Shown here piece after piece: positions 8,516-16,367 of a stretch of DNA of 64,000 nt. How positions within the stretch are numbered: the first letter of the stretch is position 1; the number at the start of each line of letters is the position of its first letter. The notes beneath the pieces are model-generated. The model ran no database searches. It saw nothing but the letters and a program-made list of their open reading frames with translations, and was not told the origin of the DNA. Source of the DNA: JALZHR01 sp036388635 (GTDB lineage: Bacteria; Acidobacteriota; Blastocatellia; Pyrinomonadales; Pyrinomonadaceae); assembly GCA_036388635.1 (NCBI GenBank), contig DASVRL010000206.1, positions 1 through 64,000 on the forward strand, read 5' to 3'. Made by a program: the position numbers and the translations under genes.

Positions 8516-9394
8516 TCAATTTACTCGCTGAAACTCGTTGAGCAGATAATACGACAATTCTTCTTTATCCCGAAAGCCGTCCATTTTTTCAATAAACTTT
8601 TGCCGAACACCCACATTTTCAATCTCAACTTTTCTGTTTTTGCTTAGCTGCAAATATTCTTCTTCCAAATCAATTCCGACAAATCTTCTGTTAAGTAGAT
8701 TAGCTGCAATTCCCGTTGTGCTTCCGCCCGTAAACGGGTCTAAAATCCAAGTGTTTGGTTTGGTAGAAGCGAGAATAATACGCGTTAGAACTGAAAGCGG
8801 CTTTTGTGTCGGGTGCTTCCCTTGATTTTTTTCCCACTTTTGAATTGCCGGAAGCGTCCAAACATCTTTCATTTCTTTGTCGCCATTAATTTTCAACATT
8901 AGATTGTAATTGTAATAATGAGGGACTTTTTCAGATTTTCGCGCCCAAATGATTTGCTCGGTTGAATGTGTAAAAGAACGCTTTGCCCAGCTCGGCGGCG
9001 GGTTTGTTTTTTGCCAGGTAATGAGGTTGAGAATCTTAAAACCCAAAACCGTTAAGATTTGCCCAACCGAAAAAATATTGTGCATTGTTCCGCTTATCCA
9101 AATTGTTGCGTCGTCTTTCATTTTCTCACGGACAAAGGAAAGCCATTTTAGATTGAATTCGTTAATTTGATAAATACCGGGCGATTTATCCCATTTAGCT
9201 TTATTGACGCTTGAAACTTTTCCGTTTTTGATTGTGAACCCATCATTTGAAAGAAAATAAGGCGGGTCGGCAAATACCAAATCAAACTTATGTTCAAACT
9301 TCGGTAAAAGTTCATTTGAATCGCCCTGAAGCAACGTGAAGTTTTTGTCGTTTGATTTAAAGTAAGGTGACACCATTTTCAGGTTTATGACCAC
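8516..9394 (-). CDS. Beta-class N4/N6 DNA methyltransferase of a restriction-modification system
   Basis: Transfers a methyl group from SAM to an amino group of A or C in a recognition site. The order is catalytic motif first (DPPYFLSNDG, D43-Y46), then a target-recognition region, then the SAM-binding part (LDPFTGGSTTGIAA), which is the beta-class arrangement. GKHPTQKPLSVL is also typical. It resembles the DpnA/HindIII-type branch, but the site is not deducible. The GTG start at 9394 lies inside the last codons of the upstream 90-aa gene, suggesting coupled translation; ATG 9376 (MVSPYF) is an alternative. About 292 aa is normal. Codon use is AT-rich, unlike the neighbouring peroxiredoxin. 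Confidence 0.88.
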   Translation of the reverse strand: MVINLKMVSPYFKSNDKNFTLLQGDSNELLPKFEHKFDLVFADPPYFLSNDGFTIKNGKVSSVNKAKWDKSPGIYQINEFNLKWLSFVREKMKDDATIWISGTMHNIFSVGQILTVLGFKILNLITWQKTNPPPSWAKRSFTHSTEQIIWARKSEKVPHYYNYNLMLKINGDKEMKDVWTLPAIQKWEKNQGKHPTQKPLSVLTRIILASTKPNTWILDPFTGGSTTGIAANLLNRRFVGIDLEEEYLQLSKNRKVEIENVGVRQKFIEKMDGFRDKEELSYYLLNEFQRVN

Positions 9395-9657
9395 ATTACA
9401 GAACTCTTTACATTATCCTTTGTTAATTGCATTACATCTGATACAGCTTCTTCCAAACTTGAAGAAAAAAAGACTCCCAAATATGCTTTATCGCTATTTG
9501 CAGAAACCACACTGTTAAATACAACTACTTGAACTTCATTTGATTTTTTTGCGTCGAAATAAAAATCTAAATGCTGCTTCAAGTTTTCCACTTGATATGT
9601 GTTTTTGCTGAGCTGGGTTATCGAATATCCATTTATTTTTACAGTTTTCATTTCCAT
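9385..9657 (-). CDS. 90-aa unknown protein leading the methyltransferase operon
   Basis: I do not recognise this family. It is a soluble, slightly basic protein with a beta-rich start (KTVKINGYSITQLSKNTYQV) and a helical end (SSLEEAVSDVMQLTKDNV). Its stop codon overlaps the GTG start of the DNA methyltransferase, so the two are co-transcribed and probably co-translated. Position and divergence from the XRE controller suggest an accessory part of the restriction-modification system. Starts at ATG 9657 (a second ATG two codons later is also possible). Confidence 0.7.
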   Translation of the reverse strand: MEMKTVKINGYSITQLSKNTYQVENLKQHLDFYFDAKKSNEVQVVVFNSVVSANSDKAYLGVFFSSSLEEAVSDVMQLTKDNVKSSVMWS

Positions 9658-9682
9658 AATTTTTCCGACTCAATCAGTCTAA

Positions 9683-9712
9683 ATTATAACACTTTTTCAA
9701 GAATGATACTAA
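9683..9712 (-). promoter_or_regulatory. Candidate promoter for the methyltransferase operon
   Basis: Read on the minus strand, TATAAT (complement of 9683-9688) lies 26 bases before the ATG at 9657. A weak -35-like TTAGTA (complement of 9707-9712) lies 18 bases further upstream. The XRE-controller operator repeats at 9713-9737 abut this -35, so a bound controller could affect this promoter. Assigned by pattern only. Confidence 0.4.
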
Positions 9713-9737
9713 TTGTATGTAGACTGTTTGTATGCAG
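9713..9737. promoter_or_regulatory. Candidate controller-protein operator (direct repeats)
   Basis: Two 10-bp near-identical direct repeats, TTGTATGTAG (9713-9722) and TTGTATGCAG (9728-9737), are spaced 15 bases start to start. They sit 18 bases ahead of the controller gene and just upstream of the divergent methyltransferase promoter. Restriction-modification C proteins bind paired boxes in exactly such positions to time expression of nuclease versus methylase. Binding here is inference. Confidence 0.5.
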
Positions 9738-9755
9738 GCGCTAATCTTCCTTTAA

Positions 9756-9968
9756 GTGAAAACTGACATTCTAATTAAATTTGGTGAAAAGATTAAAAAG
9801 TTACGACTTGAAAAAAATTGGTCGCAAGAAGTCCTTGCCGAGAAAACAGGATTTCACCGAACTTATATTGGAATGATTGAAAGAGGCGAAAGAAATCTTT
9901 CACTAAAAAATATAGAAACTTTTGCCAATACTTTCGAGATGAAAATTTCTGACCTTTTAGAATTATGA
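9756..9968 (+). CDS. XRE-family helix-turn-helix controller (C protein)
   Basis: A 70-aa lone helix-turn-helix protein (LRLEKNWSQEVLAEKTGF, with GMIERGERNLSL recognition region), the size and shape of restriction-modification controller proteins. Start is GTG 9756; no strong ribosome site precedes it. Its stop overlaps the nuclease ATG in ATGA (9965-9968), so the nuclease is translationally coupled to it. C proteins typically activate their own promoter and the nuclease after a delay, protecting a newly entered host until methylation is complete. Paired repeats at 9713-9737 are the likely binding site. Confidence 0.88.
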   Translation: MKTDILIKFGEKIKKLRLEKNWSQEVLAEKTGFHRTYIGMIERGERNLSLKNIETFANTFEMKISDLLEL

Positions 9969-10480
9969 TTAAAGGTGGCATCGGCGGCGCAAATACCCAA
10001 ACAGGTTTACGTTTTGAAGAGCGAATTAATCTTGGAACGGCGATTTCTCAACTTCCAAATTATGAAATCAAAGGCGATGAAGTTTTTTACAAAAGTAGAA
10101 AAGTCGCACATCTATTTTCCAAACACAAACTTTATAAAAATCTGCTGGAATTAAAAGGTATAAATCACACTACCTATCTTTCAAAAAAGCTATTGCCTGA
10201 TGAAGCTATTCTTATCGAAAATACACTCTTTATTGTAGAGATGAAATTTCAATACGTTGCAGGAAGCGTTGATGAAAAACTGCAAACCTGTCATTTCAAA
10301 AAACGACAATATACAAAACTTTTTTCAGAAACCAATATTAATGTTGAATATATTTATGTTTTAAACGATTGGTTCAGGAAGCCGGAATATAAGGACGTAT
10401 TGGAATATATCGCAGAGGTTGGGTGCCATTACTATTTCAACGAAATTCCATTAAGTTTTCTCGGGTTGCTCAGCAAATAA
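9965..10480 (+). CDS. Putative type II restriction endonuclease, PD-(D/E)XK fold
   Basis: A 171-aa protein with a PD-(D/E)XK catalytic signature: P78-D79, then E92-M93-K94 (PDEAILIE ... FIVEMKFQ). The opening GGIGGANTQTGLRFE is a conserved-looking N-terminal motif. D79, E92 and K94 would bind the metal and cut the phosphodiester bond. It is coupled to the controller gene by an ATGA overlap and faces a D12-class methyltransferase, overlapping it tail to tail by 30 bases. This is small for a stand-alone type II enzyme but within range. The recognition site cannot be read. An alternative is a nicking or Vsr-like accessory nuclease. Confidence 0.78.
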   Translation: MIKGGIGGANTQTGLRFEERINLGTAISQLPNYEIKGDEVFYKSRKVAHLFSKHKLYKNLLELKGINHTTYLSKKLLPDEAILIENTLFIVEMKFQYVAGSVDEKLQTCHFKKRQYTKLFSETNINVEYIYVLNDWFRKPEYKDVLEYIAEVGCHYYFNEIPLSFLGLLSK

Positions 10481-11401
10481 GCTATCTGCTTTATCTTTAT
10501 AATTAGTAATTAGAAGTTCGCTTAAACTTCCTCTTTTATCAGCTTTAGAATTAATAATTCTTCTTGCATTCACTCGATTTATAAAAAAGTCTTTAAAGAG
10601 TTCATCAAAAAAATTACTATCTTGTACATCAGAATTACTCAGCATCCATTTGCTTTTTCGCACATCTAGTTTTACACAAAAATCTCTTAACCTGATTTGT
10701 TCGTTATCGTCGAACACATCTTCTGCATATGAATTAAAATTTGATGTCTCACTTAACGGTTTATAAGGCGGATCCAGATAGAAAAATGAATTTTCATTAG
10801 CGTAGGAAATAGTTTGCTTAAAGTCATTGTTGAGAATTTCAACGTTTTGAATTGCTTCACTAACAGCCAAAATGTTTTGTTCATCGCAAATCATTGGTTT
10901 TTTATAGCTTCCTATCGGAACATTGAAAAGATTACTTTTATTGACACGATACAAACCGTTAAAACAGGTTCGATTCAGGAAAATAAACAATGCGGCTTGA
11001 GTTATTTTATCCATACTTCTCGTGTTGTATAAATCTCGTTTTTGATAATAATACTTACTCTTTTTTTCTTCATTGCTTTGAAAAGTATGATATTGAAGTT
11101 GAAATTCTTTTAAAACTTCAATCAATTTTTTTGGCTTTGAGCGAATTATTTTGTAAGTATTTATTAAATCAGAATTAATGTCGTTAATAACGGCTTTTTC
11201 CATATTTGGAAATTTATTCAACATCCAAAATAAAAGAGCCCCGCTTCCCACAAACGGCTCTATATAAATAAATTTACCCGTGCGGATTTCTAATGGTAAA
11301 TATTTATCAATTTTAGAAATTAGTTGTGTTTTCCCACCAGCCCATTTGAGAAAGGGCTTACAATTTAGCTTTTTATTTTCTGTAATAAGTTTTGAAAGCA
11401 T
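10451..11401 (-). CDS. D12-class N6-adenine DNA methyltransferase
   Basis: Adenine-N6 methyltransferase of 316 aa in the Dam/DpnM/EcoRV (alpha, D12) class. The SAM-binding motif KPFLKWAGGKTQLI is at residues 15-28 and the catalytic DPPY at 210-213, followed by PLSETSNFNSY, which resembles GATC- and GATATC-type members. Specificity is not proven. Its start lies 29 bases inside the 3' end of the 655-aa gene, so the pair form an operon. Its own 3' end overlaps the nuclease gene on the other strand by 30 bases (10451-10480). With the beta-class enzyme it gives the system two methylases, as in DpnII-type loci. Confidence 0.9.
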   Translation of the reverse strand: MLSKLITENKKLNCKPFLKWAGGKTQLISKIDKYLPLEIRTGKFIYIEPFVGSGALLFWMLNKFPNMEKAVINDINSDLINTYKIIRSKPKKLIEVLKEFQLQYHTFQSNEEKKSKYYYQKRDLYNTRSMDKITQAALFIFLNRTCFNGLYRVNKSNLFNVPIGSYKKPMICDEQNILAVSEAIQNVEILNNDFKQTISYANENSFFYLDPPYKPLSETSNFNSYAEDVFDDNEQIRLRDFCVKLDVRKSKWMLSNSDVQDSNFFDELFKDFFINRVNARRIINSKADKRGSLSELLITNYKDKADSLFAEQPEKT

Positions 11402-13340
11402 TGGAAATCAGTCTGTGTTTTGAGATAACACGAATTGTTGATTTAGTGTTTTTTTCAATAAGTTTATAATTTTTATAGTCAGTTTCAAGTTCTAATTCTA
11501 AATCGTTAGTTATCAGAGCATTAACTACCCTAGCACAAGTATTTACCGATCTAACAACAAGTATTCCGTTTAATACTCCTGTACTTAGAATTACTTGCAA
11601 AGCGAGTGGATGCACTTCCCGAAAAACTTTAGCTCTTCGTTCAAATCGCATCGAAACAGCTACAAGAGTTCGTATTAACTCATTGATTAAAGGTTCTTCA
11701 AGATTTACTAAGTCATCACTTTGCAGGATGGCTGTAAACCACAGCTTAATTTTTTGTTTGTCATCTTCATTTCCGATTCGACTAGTAAATTCACTTTCTA
11801 AATCAAAATCAGCCCAATGTTTTTTCACTATTCTAATGTAATCTTCGATTGTTAATTTATCTAATTTTAAACTTAATAATGTCGAGTGTAGTGATTCGTT
11901 ATCTTCAAAATCATCAATTTCTTCATCACTTAATTCTTTAATTTTATTTATGAGTTGAGACCTTTCAAGCTTTCCAAACAGTTCTGTATCAATATCTGCT
12001 TCCTTATCTTCAAGCTTTGGAACATAAACTATTACAGGTTTACCTTGTCCTAGAGTAACTGACGCTTCAGAATCTTTACCAAAAGTATCTTCTTTCTGAG
12101 CCATATATATACACAAATCGGCTCTTTTTAGCATTAAAGCCTCTACTAAGCCTTTTGCTACTCTATCCTCTATCCAAGATTGTGTTGGATTGAAATATCT
12201 AAGTTTTAATCTTTTTAAATCAGCATTTTCAAATAAATTTTCAACGAAGTCGTTTACGGATATAAAATCTGCATCGTTTCTCATAGATGTTGCCACATAA
12301 ACATCCATATAGTCAGAGGTTAAGTAGTTAGACAGATTATCATAGGCTTCCTTTTGAGTTTCCTCCATTATCTCAAGATTGCTTGCAAATTTCGGAGATA
12401 TGTATTCCGCTTCTTTTTCTAATGTTTCAATATCAGGATTGAATAAAGGTGAAAATAATCCATGTTCAATTTTTGAATTAAATTCCCTCAACCAGGAATC
12501 CATTCGTTTCTTCGTTTTAGTAGGGTAATCATTTAGGTCAAATGTTTTTGTTCGTTTCTTTGATGCAATTTCTAATAAAAAATCAGACAATTTTCTTCTT
12601 TCGGCTTCTTCTTTTTTTACACGACTTGCCGCAATATAACCTAAATATGGTAGTTTTTCATTAGATATTTTATTGATTTTATCCCATTCAGTTCTTGTCG
12701 TATAGATACTAGTATCCCTTTTAACTAAGGGGGCTAACAAATTATTAAATTCTTTTTCATTTTCTGTATTTAAGGCTAAATATGATTCTTGTATTGTACT
12801 GAATAATCTAATAGCATCTTTTTGATAATTTTTTATACCTATTTCAAAATATTCTAAAGAGTTAATGAATTGGCTAATATATCTTTCAAAAAATGGTTTT
12901 GATAATGGCTTTGTTCCATAAAAAACAGAGATACTATTTAAGCATTCCAACGACTGGTCATTAGATAAAGTTCCCTTAAACAAATTATCTATTTGTTGTT
13001 CTAACACTCTAATAATACTTTCATCTAAATTAATCAAAGAAACGTAAGAGCCCACTAATTCCTGTAATAAAACTTCAAAATTTAGTCTATTTATAGATAA
13101 TGGATTAGCAAAATGTTGCCAACTTCCTTTTGGTAAATTAACGCCTTCACAAATTTTTTGTAAAGTTTCTTTAACTGGCAATCTTCTTCCTTGCTCAAGA
13201 TGAGCAATATTACTTCTATTTACAGGGCTACCTACCTGGTCGGCTAATGCGTCTTGTGAAATTCCTAGTTGTTCCCTATGTATTTTTACTTGGGTGCCCA
13301 GTTCCAAGAGACTAAGGCTTTGCGCGGAAAGTTCTCTCAT
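11373..13340 (-). CDS. Large XRE-HTH protein with nucleoside-deoxyribosyltransferase-like domain, unknown function
   Basis: A 655-aa protein I cannot assign to a named family. Residues 14-70 are an XRE helix-turn-helix (REQLGISQDALADQV; SNIAHLEQGRRLP). Residues 75-340 are helical and charged. Residues 345-442 look like a nucleoside 2-deoxyribosyltransferase/SLOG-type Rossmann domain: DVYVATSMRNDADF, then RADLCIYMAQ and DSEASVTLGQGKPVIVYVP, where E425 is a candidate catalytic Glu. The last 210 residues include a conserved-looking EVHPLALQVILSTGVL (575-590). It heads the operon with the D12 methyltransferase and has island-type AT-rich codons. Inference: a nucleotide-sensing or NAD/nucleoside-cleaving defence effector or regulator. 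Nothing confirms this. Confidence 0.75.
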   Translation of the reverse strand: MRELSAQSLSLLELGTQVKIHREQLGISQDALADQVGSPVNRSNIAHLEQGRRLPVKETLQKICEGVNLPKGSWQHFANPLSINRLNFEVLLQELVGSYVSLINLDESIIRVLEQQIDNLFKGTLSNDQSLECLNSISVFYGTKPLSKPFFERYISQFINSLEYFEIGIKNYQKDAIRLFSTIQESYLALNTENEKEFNNLLAPLVKRDTSIYTTRTEWDKINKISNEKLPYLGYIAASRVKKEEAERRKLSDFLLEIASKKRTKTFDLNDYPTKTKKRMDSWLREFNSKIEHGLFSPLFNPDIETLEKEAEYISPKFASNLEIMEETQKEAYDNLSNYLTSDYMDVYVATSMRNDADFISVNDFVENLFENADLKRLKLRYFNPTQSWIEDRVAKGLVEALMLKRADLCIYMAQKEDTFGKDSEASVTLGQGKPVIVYVPKLEDKEADIDTELFGKLERSQLINKIKELSDEEIDDFEDNESLHSTLLSLKLDKLTIEDYIRIVKKHWADFDLESEFTSRIGNEDDKQKIKLWFTAILQSDDLVNLEEPLINELIRTLVAVSMRFERRAKVFREVHPLALQVILSTGVLNGILVVRSVNTCARVVNALITNDLELELETDYKNYKLIEKNTKSTIRVISKHRLISNAFKTYYRK

Positions 13341-13550
13341 AATAAATATTTGTTGGCTAAAATAAATTTATTAACTTTTGACACACATATTCTGAATATT
13401 TTAAAGAATATTTGTCAATACTTTAGCTGAATGTTCCCAATAATCTATCAGCGACAGCTTACATTCATTTTAAGCAATTAGCTATGATTTTCCACCAACT
13501 CATTTCAGAAGAGTTTCATTTCTGCCTTTCAATTTATTGCGTTTAGATAA

Positions 13551-14579
13551 TTACTGAAAATCCCGAATGTCTTTAAAGGGTTTTTCCGCGTCCGTAAAAT
13601 CCGGTCGGTAATAGTGCGATGCCGATTCGTATTCCTGTATAAAACCTTCTTCCATCTCGAATTCTTCGAGCGCTTCGACGGCTGCAAACCATTCGCGCTC
13701 GCTGATTCGGCGCGATAATAAAATATATCGCTCGTCGGTCGCGGCTTTGTTCGTCGCGTAATACTGCGCCATTAAAGAAACCGCCGTTTTCGGCGAAAGC
13801 TCGTCGCGAATCCAGCGCAGAGATTCGCGGATTTCCGCCAAATCGTTCGGCAAAACCAAAAGGCGAATGACCAGCCCTTTTCTGAGCAAACCGTTTTCGT
13901 CGTAAATTAATTTATCGCCCGTCTGCCGGAACATTTCTTTGATCGCCGCTCTGGAAATTGGCGCGTAATCGCGCACTTTCGAATATTGAAAACCGGCGGC
14001 GCTGTCGGCGTATTTCAAATCCGGCAGATAAATGTCGACAATTCCGTCGAGCAATTTTAAGACCTCGACCGAATCGTAGGCGTTCGTGTTGTAAACAATC
14101 GGCAGATGTAAACCGTTTTCGGCGGCAATCAAAATCGCTCTCGCCATCTGCGGCGCGAAATGCGTCGGCGAGACGAAACCGATGTTGTAACAGCCCTTTG
14201 CCTGCAATTCCAGCATCATTTCCGCCAGCCGCTCGTGCGTGACTTCGTTTTTACGCTGCTCTTTCCAGGTCTGCGAGATTTGATAATTCTGGCAGTAGAC
14301 GCAGCGCAGGTTACAGTTGCCGAAAAAAATATTGCCCGCGCCGCGCGTGCCCGACAAAACCGGTTCTTCGCCGAAATGCGCCGTGTAGCTGGAAACTACC
14401 GGCAGGCGTCCCGAATAACACGCGGCGATTTCGTCCTTCAGGCGATTGTTGCCGCAGTCTTTCGGGCAGACGGTGCACGATGCCAGCAGTTTTTCCAGTT
14501 CTTCGACTCTAGTCTTCAGTTCGCCTGTTCGACAGAGTTTCATGAATTTTGGCTCTAAGTCTTCCCTGTTTAAAAACAT
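13551..14579 (-). CDS. Radical SAM protein, PflX-like (COG1313 type)
   Basis: A 342-aa cytosolic radical SAM enzyme. The cluster-binding CNLRCVYCQ gives the CxxxCxxC triad, preceded by CTVCPKDCG, an extra cysteine group typical of the PflA-like COG1313 subgroup. This subgroup has no proven substrate; relatives activate glycyl-radical enzymes or pair with AmmeMemoRadiSam partners, and no such partner is nearby. Start ATG 14579 lies 71 bases inside the upstream DUF2721 gene; the internal ATG 14543 would still overlap by 35 bases. Normal GC content resumes here, marking the edge of the AT-rich island. Confidence 0.87.
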   Translation of the reverse strand: MFLNREDLEPKFMKLCRTGELKTRVEELEKLLASCTVCPKDCGNNRLKDEIAACYSGRLPVVSSYTAHFGEEPVLSGTRGAGNIFFGNCNLRCVYCQNYQISQTWKEQRKNEVTHERLAEMMLELQAKGCYNIGFVSPTHFAPQMARAILIAAENGLHLPIVYNTNAYDSVEVLKLLDGIVDIYLPDLKYADSAAGFQYSKVRDYAPISRAAIKEMFRQTGDKLIYDENGLLRKGLVIRLLVLPNDLAEIRESLRWIRDELSPKTAVSLMAQYYATNKAATDERYILLSRRISEREWFAAVEALEEFEMEEGFIQEYESASHYYRPDFTDAEKPFKDIRDFQ

Positions 14580-15129
14580 TTCGTTTGTATTTGCTGAGCA
14601 CGCTTTCGGGCGCGACCGTGCGCGCCAGCTCCCACGTAAAATCCATTTCGGCGTTAATCGTCGCCGTCGCCATTCGCGCCTCGCGCAGCATCAAAAGGCT
14701 GCCGTAAAAAAGAAACATAATGCCGACGACGCCGACCGGAATCGGCAGCCAGCGGTAAATGCTCAAAATTCCGGCAATCGCAATCGTCACGCTGGTTAAA
14801 ATAAAAAACCCGAGACCGTAATAAAACGCCACCATCGCGCGCTGCAAAATCCGCGAGCGGCTCGTCACCTTGTCCAGCAGCGCGACGATTACTTCGAGCC
14901 GCTTATCGTAAAGCGGAATGTCGTTTTTGTCCTCGGCGACAATCAATTCCTGAAGGCGGTTTTCCAGCTCGCGCACGCGGTCAATCACGCGACCCAAACG
15001 CGTCGAGGTCGAAAGCACCAAGGAGCCGGTCGCCGAAATCAGCAAAGCGGGCGTGATCATCGCCGTCAGAAATTCGATGGTCGAATTCAAAACGTTCGGA
15101 TTCAGATTGATTAAATCGCCGCCAGCCAT
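14509..15129 (-). CDS. DUF2721 membrane protein
   Basis: A 206-aa inner-membrane protein. An N-terminal hydrophobic segment (about 22-45, ITPALLISATGSLVLSTSTR) is followed by a charged helical region (LGRVIDRVRELENRLQEL) characteristic of DUF2721. Two further membrane helices lie around residues 105-155. The function of the family is unknown. It overlaps the radical SAM gene downstream by 71 bases, so the two are probably co-expressed, which need not mean a shared function. Confidence 0.8.
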   Translation of the reverse strand: MAGGDLINLNPNVLNSTIEFLTAMITPALLISATGSLVLSTSTRLGRVIDRVRELENRLQELIVAEDKNDIPLYDKRLEVIVALLDKVTSRSRILQRAMVAFYYGLGFFILTSVTIAIAGILSIYRWLPIPVGVVGIMFLFYGSLLMLREARMATATINAEMDFTWELARTVAPESVLSKYKRNVFKQGRLRAKIHETLSNRRTED

Positions 15130-15137
15130 ACAGAGAG

Positions 15138-15272
15138 TTTAAAGTAAAAAGTAAAAAGTAAAAAGTAAAAGCCAGCGGCAAGCCGCAGGCGTCGGCGAAT
15201 GATATTCGGCTTTGATTTTCGGTTCCCGGCGCTCGGTTCTCGCTTTTCACTTTTTACTTTTTACTTTTTACT
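15138..15272. repeat. Inverted heptamer array, unit AAAGTAA / CTTTTTA
   Basis: Left arm 15138-15170 is four perfect tandem AAAGTAA heptamers plus a partial. Right arm 15243-15272 is CTTTTCA followed by three CTTTTTA. About 70 bases separate them. The pair lies between the divergent DUF2721 and esterase genes, so it is not simply a terminator for one of them. Confidence 0.8.
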
Positions 15273-15301
15273 GACTAAACTTTGCGTTAAAAATTAAATT
15301 T

Positions 15302-16300
15302 ATGAAACAAGGAACCGTCAAAACTCTGCGACACGAAAGCGAGATTTTAAAAAATAATCCGCTCAATGATAAACACGTTCGCGACGTTATCGTCTATCTT
15401 CCGCCCGAATACGAAGAAAGCGGCAAGAAGGCTTTCCCGAGCGTTTACTGCCTGACGGGTTTTACCGGGCGCGGGCGGATGCTTTTAAACGACAACGCTT
15501 TCACGCCGAATTTAGCCGAAAGAATGGACCGGCTCATCGACGCCGGCAAAATCCAGCCGATGATTGTCGTGATGCCGGATTGTTTTACTTATTACGGCGG
15601 CTCGCAATATATCAATTCGGGCGCGACCGGCGATTACGAAGATTATTTGACGCGCGAAATCGTGCCGTTCGTCGACGAAAATTTCCGAACAATCCGCGAT
15701 AAAAACGCGCGCGCCGTGATGGGAAAATCTTCGGGCGGCTACGGCGCTCTGATTATGGCGATGCGTCACGCGCAACTGTTCGGTCTGGCTTGCTCGACCA
15801 GCGGCGACGCTTATTTCGATTTATGTTACATGCCGGATTTTCCGAAAGCGTTTCGCGCCATTAAAGGCAAACAGAAAAAATTCGTCGAAAAGTTTTGGAA
15901 CGAGGACGAGAAGAAAAGCAAAGACGATTTCGCCGGATTGAATGTTATCGGAATGAGCGCGTGCTACTCGCCGAATCCCGATTCGGAAGACGGTTTCGAT
16001 TTGCCGTTTGATTTGGAAACGGGCGAAATTCGCGGGGAAATCTGGGCGAAATGGCTGGCGCACGATCCCGTTCGGCTTGTGGAAAAGTCTGTGGAAAACC
16101 TGAAAAGCTTAAAATTGCTGTATATCGACGCGGGCACGCGCGACGAATTCGCGCTCGACATCGGCGCGAAAATCTTGTGCAAAAAGCTGCGTGATTCGGG
16201 CGTTCCGCACGTTCACGAAGAATTCGACGACGGTCATTTTAATATTTCGTATCGTCAAAACCGCTCGCTCGAAATGATTTCGAAATCAGTTGATAGTTGA
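15302..16300 (+). CDS. Esterase D/S-formylglutathione-hydrolase-like alpha/beta hydrolase
   Basis: A 332-aa serine hydrolase of the putative-esterase (D-type) family, cytosolic because no signal peptide is seen. The N-terminus has RDVIVYLPPEYEESGKKAFPSVYCLTG-like family sequence (given in part), the nucleophile elbow is GKSSGGYGAL, and a C-terminal DDGHFNISYR supplies the His. Substrate is unknown; relatives cleave acyl esters, enterobactin-type or mycolyl esters. Start ATG 15302. Its TGA (16298-16300) lies in a heptamer array. Confidence 0.82.
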   Translation: MKQGTVKTLRHESEILKNNPLNDKHVRDVIVYLPPEYEESGKKAFPSVYCLTGFTGRGRMLLNDNAFTPNLAERMDRLIDAGKIQPMIVVMPDCFTYYGGSQYINSGATGDYEDYLTREIVPFVDENFRTIRDKNARAVMGKSSGGYGALIMAMRHAQLFGLACSTSGDAYFDLCYMPDFPKAFRAIKGKQKKFVEKFWNEDEKKSKDDFAGLNVIGMSACYSPNPDSEDGFDLPFDLETGEIRGEIWAKWLAHDPVRLVEKSVENLKSLKLLYIDAGTRDEFALDIGAKILCKKLRDSGVPHVHEEFDDGHFNISYRQNRSLEMISKSVDS

Positions 16301-16367
16301 TAACTGGTAACTGATAGTTTGTTTTGTTCCTTCACTATCAGTTATCAACTATCAACTATCGGTTATT
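16286..16367. repeat. Inverted heptamer array, units AGTTGAT/AACTGAT
   Basis: Left arm 16286-16317 reads as period-7 units AGTTGAT, AGTTGAT, AACTGGT, AACTGAT. Right arm 16333-16367 reads as AGTTATC, AACTATC, AACTATC, GGTTATT. The array spans the esterase stop codon and ends directly at the ATG of the GntR regulator. Confidence 0.8.

Larger units (their letters stand above)
8516..13540. other. AT-rich restriction-modification island
   Basis: Base composition falls abruptly here: codons are dominated by AAA, TTT, ATT and AAT, while both flanks use GC-rich third positions. It contains seven genes in three or four transcription units: two DNA methyltransferases, a nuclease, an XRE controller, a small unknown protein and a 655-aa XRE/deoxyribosyltransferase-like protein. 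Both edges lie right beside chromosomal genes (8506 and 13551). The octamer TCAATTTA occurs at 8516-8523 and again at 13529-13536; this could be a target duplication or chance. No integrase or transposase is seen. Confidence 0.8.

Noticed and set aside
8516..11401. Assigning GATC specificity (DpnII/MboI type) to the two methylases
   Set aside because: DPPY context and two-methylase layout are suggestive only; the nuclease is much smaller than DpnII/MboI. Specificity needs methylome data.
15138..15272. Heptamer arrays taken as a CRISPR array
   Set aside because: Units are 7 bases, lack spacers and are paired in opposite arms. No cas gene is in the window.
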